NCBI GenBank assembly: GCA_963710725.1
Contig: CAVQBJ010000008.1
Span: 496,001 to 560,000 of the forward strand
Length of the DNA stretch: 64,000 nt
Direction: 5' to 3'
Origin: CAVQBJ01 sp963710725
GTDB lineage: Bacteria; Actinomycetota; Thermoleophilia; Solirubrobacterales; Solirubrobacteraceae
The number at the start of each line of letters is the position of its first letter. The first letter of the stretch is position 1. Of the stretch, positions 1-7,663 are shown one piece after another. The position numbers and the translations under genes are program-made. The notes under the pieces were generated by a model. The model made no database searches. It was not told the origin of the DNA and saw only the letters and a list, made by a program, of their open reading frames with translations.

Positions 1-242
1 AGGGTCCCCATCAGCTGCAGCAAGGTGGTCTTGCCCGACCCCGACGGGCCGACGATCCCGACCAGCTCCCCGTGGCCGATGGTGAGGTTCACCTCCCGCA
101 GGGCCTGGACGGGCGGCTCGCCGGGGTAGCTCTTGGTGACGCCATCGACATCGAGCACAGGAACCCCGGCACTGCCGATCGCGACGCCGTTGCCGGCCGC
201 GAGCGTCGTGCTGCCGGGTGCGGGTGGCAGGGTGTGGGTCAT
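1..242 (-). CDS. ABC transporter ATP-binding protein (MacB/LolD type), 5' part only
   Basis: Only the N-terminal 80 residues lie in the window; the gene runs off the left edge. It starts at ATG 242 and has a Walker A motif (GPSGSGKTT) after a typical LolD/MacB beginning (VLDVDGVTKSY). The family hydrolyses ATP in the cytoplasm to drive a MacB- or FtsX-like permease. Its start overlaps the stop of the upstream adaptor gene (ATGA at 239-242), so the two are likely translationally coupled parts of one export or envelope-detoxification complex. The permease is expected just outside the window. The family call is firm; the substrate is unknown. Confidence 0.9.
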   Translation of the reverse strand, partial: MTHTLPPAPGSTTLAAGNGVAIGSAGVPVLDVDGVTKSYPGEPPVQALREVNLTIGHGELVGIVGPSGSGKTTLLQLMGT

Positions 243-1399
243 GTTGAGGCGACCACCACTTCTTGGCCGGCGGCCAGCCCCGAGCCGGTGACCTGTACCA
301 GCCCGTCGGCGTCGTCGAACAGCCCGAGCGAGACCCCCACCAGATGGTTGCTCGCGCCTGCGCCGACGACTTCGACGGCGTAGCCCCCGCCGGGCTGGGC
401 CAGCAAGGCGGTCACCGGCACGACCATGGCGTCCCGCACGCTGGCGGTGGTGATTGCGACCTGCACCGGAGCCTGGTCCCACGTTCCCGTCGCGGCCGGG
501 TCAGACGGGGTGACGCCGACAGTGATCGTCGGTGTGGTGCTGCTCCCCGAGCTGGCTGACGAGCAGGTGTCGGTTCCCGGCGCAGCGGAGCTCGATCCCG
601 ACTCGCCCGACCCGGAGCTCGATGGGCAGGTGGCGACCGTCCCCACCGAGGAGACGACACCCGGGATGGTCTGGTTGTCGGGCAGGGTGATGCTCACCTT
701 GTCCCCGTCCGCCACGCTCGTCTGTTGCGAGGCGTCCAGCGCCACCTGCACCTCGCGAGTGGTCGAGGTGCCCTGCAGCACCGTCTCGCCGGTCTGCGCG
801 CCGCCTCCCGGCTGGGCTGACACGGCCGTCACCCGCACGCCGGTGGGTTCGAATACCGCCTGACCAAGGGTCAGCGTGCCGGTCTGGGTCACCCCCAGGG
901 CAGCCTGCAGCTTCTCAACGGCCGTGGTGGTGGCCGGCCCGAACGAGGGCGAGGCCCGGCTCAGCTGAGACGAGGCGGCGAAGCCGAGCGCGACAAGATC
1001 CGTGTTGAGCTCGGCCACATCGGGGCCAGTCGCGCCGGCTGACAGGGTCCGATAGGCGGGTGTCGAGCCGTACAGCAACACCACCGGCGTGTCGTTCACG
1101 CGGTAGACGGCCTGACCTTGGTGGATGACCTGGCCCAGGGTGGGCAGCGTGGTGTATGTCCCGCGGGCCTGGTTGATCACCAAATAAGGCGAGCCGTCCG
1201 AACGCGCTCGGTAGGTCAGGGTCCCGTCCTGGGGCACTGTGGCCGAGAGCGTCCTCTCTTGCACCTGCGCGGTGTTCGCGGGGGCCGCCTGCGCGGCGGC
1301 GGTCGCTGGCTTGGCGTCGGACACCAACGCCAGGCCGCCGCCGGCGGCCACGGCAGCCAGGACGGCCGCTCCGGCCAGCCCTAGCGTCGAGCGCTTCAC
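239..1399 (-). CDS. periplasmic adaptor subunit with peptidoglycan-binding-like domain
   Basis: 386 residues. An N-terminal signal anchor (residues about 6-30) precedes a MacA/HlyD-like adaptor in which a peptidoglycan-binding-1-like helical segment (GATGPDVAELNTDLVALGF) sits between the lipoyl-like halves. A Ser/Gly-rich insertion with cysteines (CPSSSGSGES... CSSASS) follows, then a C-terminal membrane-proximal barrel. Such proteins bridge an inner-membrane ABC permease to the envelope. The GTG start at 1399 overlaps the stop of the upstream lipoprotein (GTGA), and the stop overlaps the ATPase start, which makes a tight three-gene operon. An in-frame extension to 2470 exists but would cover the lipoprotein and response regulator genes and is rejected. 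Confidence 0.85.
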   Translation of the reverse strand: MKRSTLGLAGAAVLAAVAAGGGLALVSDAKPATAAAQAAPANTAQVQERTLSATVPQDGTLTYRARSDGSPYLVINQARGTYTTLPTLGQVIHQGQAVYRVNDTPVVLLYGSTPAYRTLSAGATGPDVAELNTDLVALGFAASSQLSRASPSFGPATTTAVEKLQAALGVTQTGTLTLGQAVFEPTGVRVTAVSAQPGGGAQTGETVLQGTSTTREVQVALDASQQTSVADGDKVSITLPDNQTIPGVVSSVGTVATCPSSSGSGESGSSSAAPGTDTCSSASSGSSTTPTITVGVTPSDPAATGTWDQAPVQVAITTASVRDAMVVPVTALLAQPGGGYAVEVVGAGASNHLVGVSLGLFDDADGLVQVTGSGLAAGQEVVVAST

Positions 1400-1899
1400 T
1401 GGACCGCCGCCGGATTCAGACGGATGCATTTCGCAATCGTCGCCTGCAACCCCGGAATGCTGGAAGCGTGCGACACGTCGATGAGCGGCCCAGTTGTCGT
1501 GGGGTCCGGGAAGTCGGCCACACCGTTGGCGCGCACGCACTGAGCGAACTTCAGGCGTGCCGACAGCTGCTCGGGGGTGAAGTGCGTGGGCATGAACGTC
1601 GTGGGCTCCAGGGTCTTGCATGCGCCGATTGCGTGCTGCCACGCCGCGCTGCTCGGGTCCAGCGGCGAGCTTCGGCTCGGAATCCCGTAGGCGAACTGGC
1701 CCGATGAGTTCGGGTCTGGGAACTCGCCGACACCGTTGCTGCGGATGCACTCGGCGAACTTCACCGCCTTCGCACGGGCGGTGGCGGTGGGGTCGCCGCC
1801 GCTGCCGGGCCCGGCCGGTGCGCCGGCACCGCACGCGCCGATCGGGACGGCCATCGCGATCAGGGCGAGCGCGGCCAGCGGCCGTCGTTTTCTCCTCAT
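1396..1899 (-). CDS. small lipoprotein with duplicated Cys motif
   Basis: 167 residues. The signal peptide ends in a lipobox (PIGAC, Cys23), so the protein should be anchored outside the membrane. Two copies of a motif are visible: KFAECIRSNGVGEFPDPN near residue 47 and KFAQCVRANGVADFPDPT near residue 122, each followed further on by a Cys (IGACK, IAKCIR). This suggests two similar small domains, each with a possible disulfide. The ATG at 1899 has a GGGAG ribosome site. It is first in the adaptor/ATPase operon, so it is probably an accessory or sensor of the exporter. A related protein lies in the operon at the right end of the window. Its biochemical function is not known. Confidence 0.8.
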   Translation of the reverse strand: MRRKRRPLAALALIAMAVPIGACGAGAPAGPGSGGDPTATARAKAVKFAECIRSNGVGEFPDPNSSGQFAYGIPSRSSPLDPSSAAWQHAIGACKTLEPTTFMPTHFTPEQLSARLKFAQCVRANGVADFPDPTTTGPLIDVSHASSIPGLQATIAKCIRLNPAAVQ

Positions 1900-2066
1900 G
1901 GGTGCTCCCGTGGGTCGTGATCGCAATGACACGCCGGGCGGCACGGGCCGGCGGCGCGGGCCGTGCACGGTCGATGGAGCACGGCGGGCACCGGTTCGCG
2001 CTGGATGGCAGAGGCTCATGCCCCGAAGTCAAGGCGACGTCGTGTTGCGCGAACGTATGCGTTTTT

Positions 2067-2084
2067 CGATATGCCGACGATATG
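2067..2084. promoter_or_regulatory. direct repeat CGATATG-N4-CGATATG, candidate response-regulator box
   Basis: Two identical CGATATG heptamers start 11 bp apart (2067 and 2078), with an imperfect CGTATG at 2054. The repeat lies in the 208-bp divergent region between the exporter operon and the response regulator gene. One-helical-turn tandem repeats are the usual binding site of OmpR/PhoB-type dimers. That it binds the adjacent regulator is inference. Confidence 0.5.
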
Positions 2085-2107
2085 TTCGGGCTGCCAGCAT
2101 CTAGAGC

Positions 2108-2863
2108 ATGCGCGTGTTGATCGTCGAGGACGAGCCCTACATGGCGGAAGCCATCCGTGACGGCCTGCGTCTGGAGGCGATCGCCGCAGACATCGCCGCT
2201 GACGGCGACACCGCTGTCGCCTTGCTGAGCCTCAACGCCTACGACATCGCCGTCCTGGACCGCGACATCCCCGGGCCCTCCGGCGACGAGATCGCCGCGC
2301 GCATCGTCGCCTCCGGCAGCGGCCTGCCGATCCTCATGCTCACCGCCGCCGACCGACTCGACGACAAGACCACCGGCTTCGAGCTCGGCGCCGACGACTA
2401 CCTCACCAAGCCGTTCGAGCTGCAAGAGCTCGTGCTCCGCCTCAGAGCGCTCGACCGCCGCCGCGGCCACAGCAGACCGCCCGTGCGAGAACTCGCAGGC
2501 CTGCGGCTCGATCCGTTCCGCCGCGAGGTCTACCGCGACGGCCGCTACGTCGCGCTCACGCGCAAGCAGTTCGCAGTCCTCGAGGTCCTCGTCGCTGCGG
2601 AAGGCGGCGTCGTCAGCGCCGAAGAGCTGCTGAAACGGGCGTGGGATGAGAACGCAGACCCGTTCACCAACGCCGTGCGCATCACACTCTCAGCACTGCG
2701 CAAACGCCTCGGCGAACCCCGGATCATCACTACCGTCGCCGGGGCCGGCTATCGCATCAGCGCCGCGCCACACACCGGGCTTGAAGGAGAGACCATGGAT
2801 AGAAGCCCCGGACCGAGTGCTTGCCACGAGTTCACCTCCCGGCGCGGCGACCAATCCCAGTGA
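2108..2863 (+). CDS. OmpR-family response regulator
   Basis: 251 residues. The receiver domain (1-118) has the acidic pair near E7/D8, phospho-acceptor D51 (VLDRDIPG), T79 and K101 (YLTKPF). A winged-helix Trans_reg_C domain spans about 128-222 (LTRKQFAVLEVL, NAVRITLSALRKRL, GAGYRI). It is a DNA-binding transcription factor activated by phosphorylation. The stop overlaps the GTG start of the histidine kinase (GTGA at 2860-2863), giving a coupled two-component pair. It is transcribed divergently from the ABC/adaptor/lipoprotein operon and probably controls it; the 11-bp-spaced repeat between them fits that. About 25 residues after the winged helix are not conserved. Confidence 0.95.
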   Translation: MRVLIVEDEPYMAEAIRDGLRLEAIAADIAADGDTAVALLSLNAYDIAVLDRDIPGPSGDEIAARIVASGSGLPILMLTAADRLDDKTTGFELGADDYLTKPFELQELVLRLRALDRRRGHSRPPVRELAGLRLDPFRREVYRDGRYVALTRKQFAVLEVLVAAEGGVVSAEELLKRAWDENADPFTNAVRITLSALRKRLGEPRIITTVAGAGYRISAAPHTGLEGETMDRSPGPSACHEFTSRRGDQSQ

Positions 2864-4065
2864 TCCCGCGCCTCTCCCTCGCCAAGCTCGCGCCACGTCG
2901 GATGCTTCACCCGCCGTCACGGACCGTGCGTCTGCGCCTGACACTGCTCTACAGCGGCCTGTTCCTCGTCTCGGGAGCAGCGCTGCTCGCGGCTACCTAC
3001 CTCATCTTCCGCAGCAACAGCAGAGTCGACCTGATCGTCCCGACCGGGAACCGGGGTGGCCTCCACGGGATTTCGCAGAACCCGGAGGTCGTGCGCCAGG
3101 TGCGCCAGATGTACGAGACGTCCGTCGCACGTACGCGCCACGGTCTCCACGAGGGCCTCATCGAGTCCGGGATCGCGCTGGCGATCATGACCATCGTCTC
3201 GATCGCGCTCGGTTGGCTGGTCGCGGGCCGGGTCCTGCGACCGCTGCGCGCGATGACGGCGACCACGCGGCAGATCTCCGAGCGCAATCTGAACGAGCGC
3301 CTCGCGCTCCAGGGGCCCCCTGACGAGCTGAAGGATCTCGCAGACACCATCGACGGCCTCCTCGCACGGCTCGAGGCACACGTCGCCGAGCAGCAAAGAT
3401 TCGCAGCCAACGCCTCCCACGAGCTGCGCACCCCGCTGGCGATCACGCAAACACTTCTCGACGTGGCCCGCAACGATCCGAAGCGTGAGAACGGCGACCT
3501 CGTCGACCGCCTTCACGAGGTCAACACCCGAGCGATCGACCTCACCGAAGCACTGCTCCTGCTCGGCCGCGCCGACCAGCGGTCCTTCACCCAGGAACAG
3601 GTTGATCTGTCCCTCATGGCAGAAGAGGTCACCGAGACCCTCCTCGCGCTCGCAGACACTCGCGGCGTCTCCATCGAGACCTCCGGCGAGACGACAATCA
3701 CCATCGGATCACACGCGCTCCTGCTGCAGTTGACTACGAACCTCGTGCAGAACGCGATCGTCCACAATCTGCCCGATCACGGCACCGTGCGGGTCACGAC
3801 GAGCGCTCACGCCAACAGCGTGGAGCTCACCGTCGAGAGCACCGGCGAAAAGCTCACCCCACAGCTGGCCTCCACGCTCGTCGAGCCGTTCCTTCGCGGT
3901 AGCGAACGCATCCGCACCGACGACACAGGTGTCGGCCTCGGCCTGGCCATCGTCAAGAGCATCACCCAAGCACACGACGGAACCCTCACCCTCACCCCAA
4001 GCGCCGCCGGCGGGCTCCGCGTCACGGTGCAACTACCCGCCGCGCCACAACACACCGGCAGATGA
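2860..4065 (+). CDS. membrane sensor histidine kinase
   Basis: 401 residues from GTG 2860, chosen because it overlaps the regulator's stop; a TTG at 2821 or ATG at 2902 are alternatives. TM1 is at about 27-50, a short extracytoplasmic loop follows, and TM2 is at 103-124. Then come a HAMP domain (125-178), a HisKA with H187 (ASHELRTPL), and a HATPase_c with N-box N294 and G-box GVGLGLAI (357-364). It autophosphorylates and passes phosphate to the response regulator encoded just upstream. The short sensor loop of about 50 residues resembles kinases that sense membrane or antimicrobial stress, which fits the divergent exporter operon (inference). Confidence 0.95.
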   Translation: MIPRLSLAKLAPRRMLHPPSRTVRLRLTLLYSGLFLVSGAALLAATYLIFRSNSRVDLIVPTGNRGGLHGISQNPEVVRQVRQMYETSVARTRHGLHEGLIESGIALAIMTIVSIALGWLVAGRVLRPLRAMTATTRQISERNLNERLALQGPPDELKDLADTIDGLLARLEAHVAEQQRFAANASHELRTPLAITQTLLDVARNDPKRENGDLVDRLHEVNTRAIDLTEALLLLGRADQRSFTQEQVDLSLMAEEVTETLLALADTRGVSIETSGETTITIGSHALLLQLTTNLVQNAIVHNLPDHGTVRVTTSAHANSVELTVESTGEKLTPQLASTLVEPFLRGSERIRTDDTGVGLGLAIVKSITQAHDGTLTLTPSAAGGLRVTVQLPAAPQHTGR

Positions 4066-4092
4066 CGATCACGGGACGGCGTGGTCGTTAGG

Positions 4093-6000
4093 CTAGGCGG
4101 CGTGCGCCACAGCGGCGGCCGCGCTGTCGGGCCAGGTCTGCAGGAAGGAGTCGACGGCCGCGACGTCGAGGGGGCGGGCGTACAGGAAGCCCTGGCCGCT
4201 GTCGCATTGCTCCTGCTGGAGCATGGACAACTCCTGTGGCTGCTCTATGCCCTCGGCCAGGGTCTCGATCGAGAGCGCCTTGCCGAGTTGCACGAGGGTA
4301 TGGATCAGAGCCTCGCCGTCGGCGCTCTGCGTGAGCTGGGAGATGAAGGAGCGGTCGATCTTCAACGAGTCCACCGGGAACCGCTGGAGATGAGCCAGCG
4401 AGGAGTAGCCCGTTCCGAAGTCGTCGATCGCTATCCGTACCCCGAGTGCCTTGATGGCGGCGAGCCGCCGGGCGGTGTCCTCGGCGCTGCGCATCAGCGT
4501 CGTCTCGGTGACCTCGAGGGTCAGCGCGCTCGCCTCGAGGCCACTGTGTAAGAGGGCGTTGCGCACATCGTCGACGAGCTCGTCGGTGTCGAGCTGGCGA
4601 GCCGAGACGTTGACGGCCACTCCGATCGCATGCCCGGCCCCACGCCATGTCGCGCCCTGACGGCAGGCCTGCTCCAGGACCCACCTCCCGACATCGATGA
4701 TCAGTCCCGTCTCCTCCAGCAGGGGGATGAAGTCGTTGGGTCCGACGATGTCTCGTGTCGGGTGCTTCCAGCGGATCAGGGCCTCGACGCCCGTAGGGCT
4801 CATGTCGCGCAGGTTGAACGTCGGCTGGTACACCAGGAACAACTCGTTGTTCGGGAGGGCGTGGCGCAGGTCTCTCTCAAGCTCCATGCGCCGCTGGACC
4901 GCGTCTTGCATCCCGGGCTCGAACACGACATACCGGTTCGTGCCGTCCCACTTGGCCTGGTGCATCGCGATGTCCGCCTCGCGCAGCAGTTCCTGGGCCG
5001 AGGTTCGCTCACCGACCGCGATCCCAACGCTCGCGCTGACGGTCACGAGAGCCTCCTCGTCGACGGCGAGACTGAATGACGGCTTGAGCGCCTCGAGCAG
5101 GCGCCCGGCGGTCGGCTCCGGGCCGGCCTGCAACGAAAGGTCCTCGCAGATCACGATGAACTCGCCGCCGCCAAAGCACCCCAATGCATCGGCCCCACGC
5201 ACTACGCCGTCAAGCCTCGCCGCGACCGCCTGCAGAAGCTGCTCGCCGGCTGCGTGACCGAGGGTGTCGGTCACCGTCTTGAGGTTGTCGATGTCGACGG
5301 CCAGGGCCGCCACCCGCGTGTGGTTGCGAGCTCCACGCGCGAGCATCTGCTGAGCGCGGTCCAGGATCAGCGTCCGGTTGGGCAGGCCCGTCAGCGCGTC
5401 GTGGGTGGCCAGGAACGCGAGCTCATCGTCTGTCCGTTGGCGCTCACCGTCGAAGGACCGGGCCGTCCGAATCAGGCCGAAGTCGGTGCTGTGCTGCAGT
5501 ATCTGCAGGGCTTGGGAGAGCGCCTCGGACGACGCGTGCAGCTGCGCGGCGCTCTGGCGGAGCACCTCCGCCACTGCGTCGCGCCACCACAGACAGCGCA
5601 GCGTTACCTCCTCGAGCGACGCCGCTCGGTGGGCCGCCAACTGGCCATGGAAAAGCCAGGTGTCGTTCCCGGCCTGACGGGCCACCTGCGGACCTTCGCC
5701 CGCGAGCCAGCGCGCCAGGGCGAGCGTGGAGGTCTGGTTGATCTCGTCGTACCGGGTCTGGACCGCAGCGTCGATGCCCGATCGCCTCCGGCGGGCGGCC
5801 GTCAGTTCGAGCACATCCGCGGCTCGCGCCCTCAGGGCCTCACCGAGAGGATGGACATCCTCTCGAAGCTCGGACAGCGCAGCATGCGCCGACGACCGCG
5901 ACTGATCGGCTCCCGAGCCCAGGGATGACTGTGGCCCTGCCATCACACCATGCGTCGGACGGCGCATCCAATTCCTTGACCGCGCGACCCCTAATGCCAT
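4093..6000 (-). CDS. GGDEF-EAL protein, probable c-di-GMP phosphodiesterase with degenerate GGDEF
   Basis: 635 residues, or 616 if it starts at the third Met (5943). Residues 40-185 are helical with no membrane segment and may be a sensory or dimerisation region. GGDEF domain 195-360: the signature reads GGGEF (277-281), the usual FKxxND reads LKTVTD and the downstream GD is GE, so cyclase activity is doubtful. EAL domain 370-625: EAL 406-408, NVSARQL, EVTETTL, IDDFGTGYSSL, LKIDRSFI and ETLAEGIE are all intact, so it should hydrolyse c-di-GMP. A degenerate GGDEF often binds GTP as an allosteric activator. It is convergent with the kinase gene at 27 bp; no terminator hairpin was seen. Confidence 0.92.
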   Translation of the reverse strand: MALGVARSRNWMRRPTHGVMAGPQSSLGSGADQSRSSAHAALSELREDVHPLGEALRARAADVLELTAARRRRSGIDAAVQTRYDEINQTSTLALARWLAGEGPQVARQAGNDTWLFHGQLAAHRAASLEEVTLRCLWWRDAVAEVLRQSAAQLHASSEALSQALQILQHSTDFGLIRTARSFDGERQRTDDELAFLATHDALTGLPNRTLILDRAQQMLARGARNHTRVAALAVDIDNLKTVTDTLGHAAGEQLLQAVAARLDGVVRGADALGCFGGGEFIVICEDLSLQAGPEPTAGRLLEALKPSFSLAVDEEALVTVSASVGIAVGERTSAQELLREADIAMHQAKWDGTNRYVVFEPGMQDAVQRRMELERDLRHALPNNELFLVYQPTFNLRDMSPTGVEALIRWKHPTRDIVGPNDFIPLLEETGLIIDVGRWVLEQACRQGATWRGAGHAIGVAVNVSARQLDTDELVDDVRNALLHSGLEASALTLEVTETTLMRSAEDTARRLAAIKALGVRIAIDDFGTGYSSLAHLQRFPVDSLKIDRSFISQLTQSADGEALIHTLVQLGKALSIETLAEGIEQPQELSMLQQEQCDSGQGFLYARPLDVAAVDSFLQTWPDSAAAAVAHAA

Positions 6001-6141
6001 CGATTAAGCCCGGCGCGGTGTCCAGCGAGATCGTCCGCAAATGCGCTTTTCCGCGCATTCCGAGACACGCGCGAGGCCGTCGAGATGCCGGCGGCGGCGA
6101 AGGAGGACCGGCGCGGCGGCGCCCACGACAGCCGTGATTGG

Positions 6142-6294
6142 TCACCTTACGGCGTCGATCAGGCGCCGGAGCAAGGGCGGCCTCGCGTATTCGAACTTGA
6201 ATCTTTGAATTCGTCCTCTCCTCCAGGCCACCGTGACCCGCAGGGACTTGCTGCCGTAGAGGGGGACGAACCGTCGTGTCAAGAACCGGATCAT
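6142..6294 (-). CDS. small basic protein, 50 aa, unknown
   Basis: The ORF starts at ATG 6294 (MIRFLTRRFVPLYG) and ends at 6142. A perfect AGGAGG (6304-6309 on the opposite strand) lies 9 nt upstream of the start, which is the main support. The protein is rich in Arg and aromatic residues with a C-terminal amphipathic stretch. No family is recognised. An upstream in-frame Met (MRNNLSPAF) exists, but the ribosome site favours 6294. Confidence 0.5.
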   Translation of the reverse strand: MIRFLTRRFVPLYGSKSLRVTVAWRRGRIQRFKFEYARPPLLRRLIDAVR

Positions 6295-6400
6295 TGGATG
6301 CGTCCTCCTGAAAGCCGGACTTAGGTTGTTTCGCATGATCGCGCGCTCGCCGCTAGACCGAGCACCAGCGCGCACCCATCCCGCCCCGCGCACAGAGGTT

Positions 6401-6718
6401 TCAGGTGCGTCCGGACTCGGGCAGCAGCCCGCGGGCCCGCCCGACCTCAAGGGCGTCCGGCCCGCCGTTCTCGGTGACGGCGACGCGCCGTGGACTTCTG
6501 CTCGCCCCGGGCGCACGACTGCGTTCGCGCTCGGCCAGCACCAGCTGTGCCAGCCCGCTTCTCAGGTCACGCTCCGCCGCGTCCAGGTGATGGCTCGGCT
6601 CGGCGTGATCGCGAATCTGCTCGATCACGACCTGCGTGACCTGCAGCAGCGCCCGCTCGGTGTTGCCCGCCGCCCGCGCCAACGCATCGCTGTCGCGCCG
6701 ATCGCTACGCCCAGCCAT
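6401..6718 (-). CDS. hypothetical hydrophilic protein, ~105 aa
   Basis: The ORF starts at ATG 6718, or GTG 6733. The N-terminal 70 residues look like a charged helix (DALARAAGNTERALLQVTQVV... LRSGLAQLVLAERERSR); the C-terminal 35 are Arg/Pro-rich. No ribosome site and no known family were seen. It is oriented like its neighbours. Coding status is uncertain. Confidence 0.3.
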   Translation of the reverse strand: MAGRSDRRDSDALARAAGNTERALLQVTQVVIEQIRDHAEPSHHLDAAERDLRSGLAQLVLAERERSRAPGASRSPRRVAVTENGGPDALEVGRARGLLPESGRT

Positions 6719-6758
6719 CCCAGACCACCGCACCGAGCACGACTACACAATGACATGA

Positions 6759-6785
6759 GCCGGATACAGACTGCAACTATCCGGC
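6759..6785. repeat. inverted repeat GCCGGATA-N11-TATCCGGC
   Basis: A perfect 8-bp inverted repeat lies in the non-coding stretch 6734-6935, downstream of the Tat-protein gene and upstream of the hydrophilic ORF. It could be an operator or an RNA hairpin. A second, 7-bp repeat (CCGGCGC 6836-6842 / GCGCCGG 6861-6867) may be a weak terminator for the Tat-protein gene; it has no T-run. Confidence 0.4.
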
Positions 6786-6935
6786 GCGCCCACGTCCGCG
6801 GAAACCCGCACAGGTCTCGCCTCCGCCACGGATTTCCGGCGCTTATGTGCTGGTGCGAGGGCGCCGGAGTCTCTAGGCTCCAGCTGACTTTTCGGACGAG
6901 AAGCGCGCGACGCGTGCGCGCACGCTCCGCTCGAG

Positions 6936-7607
6936 CTACGCGGTATGGCCGCGTCGCAGGTTCAGCATGCGCGCGCGCGAGGCCCCCTCGCCGCTGAGCA
7001 CGAGGCGCACCGGGTAGCTCGCGTGCTTGGCCACGAGCTCGAGGCCAATCGGCGTGAGGGGTATGTCGATAACCGTGCGGTGCTCGCTGTGCAGCGTGAT
7101 CTCAATTCGACCGATGTCGGTACGCCGGCGGTGACGTCCGACGCCGATGATCGCCTGTAGCGCCGCGATGCCGTGGAACGTCGCCGCGCCGGTCCACCTC
7201 ACGTTGACGCGCACAAACCCCTTGCCGTGCGAGATCAGCGAATCGATGACGATGATCTCGAGGCTCCCGCGCTTCGGCGTCGGTGGCGGCTTCTCGGCCG
7301 GTGGCGGCGCCCCCGAGGCGCTCGTGGCCCCGGTCGTGGTCGCGGTGGTCGTCGTGGTAGCGGTGCTCGACGTCGTCGATGTTCCGGTGCTTGTCGTCGT
7401 GGTGGTCGTGGTCGTACCCGTCGGGCCCGCCCCGGTCGCTCCGGTTACGTCATGGCTGGCGCCGATCCTCTGGCCGATCGCCGCATTGGCGAACGGAAAC
7501 GACGCTCCCCAGACCACCGCCGCTCCGAGAGCGGTGCTTGAAACGACGAACGTGCGTCTGCTGAGACCGCCCTCGAGCTCGGGATCTTCTCGATGCTCAT
7601 CGGTCAC
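6936..7607 (-). CDS. Tat-exported protein with Thr-rich linker
   Basis: 223 residues. The N-terminus carries a twin-arginine signal (LSRRTFVVSSTALGAAV, cleavage probably after ANA near residue 43). A low-complexity Thr/Ser linker (about 62-95) and a Pro-rich segment follow. A C-terminal domain of about 120 residues (LEIIVIDSLISHGKGFVRVNVRW..., IDIPLTPIGLELVAKH) looks like a beta-sandwich. The Tat signal implies export in a folded state. No catalytic motif was recognised; a cell-surface or wall-attached role is inference. Thr-rich linkers of this kind recur in this window (25575, 39252). Confidence 0.75.
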   Translation of the reverse strand: MTDEHREDPELEGGLSRRTFVVSSTALGAAVVWGASFPFANAAIGQRIGASHDVTGATGAGPTGTTTTTTTTSTGTSTTSSTATTTTTATTTGATSASGAPPPAEKPPPTPKRGSLEIIVIDSLISHGKGFVRVNVRWTGAATFHGIAALQAIIGVGRHRRRTDIGRIEITLHSEHRTVIDIPLTPIGLELVAKHASYPVRLVLSGEGASRARMLNLRRGHTA

Positions 7608-7663
7608 GGCTTCTCCTCTCGCGCCGCGTTCCGACAGTCACGCGGTCGCCGAGCATCGTACTC

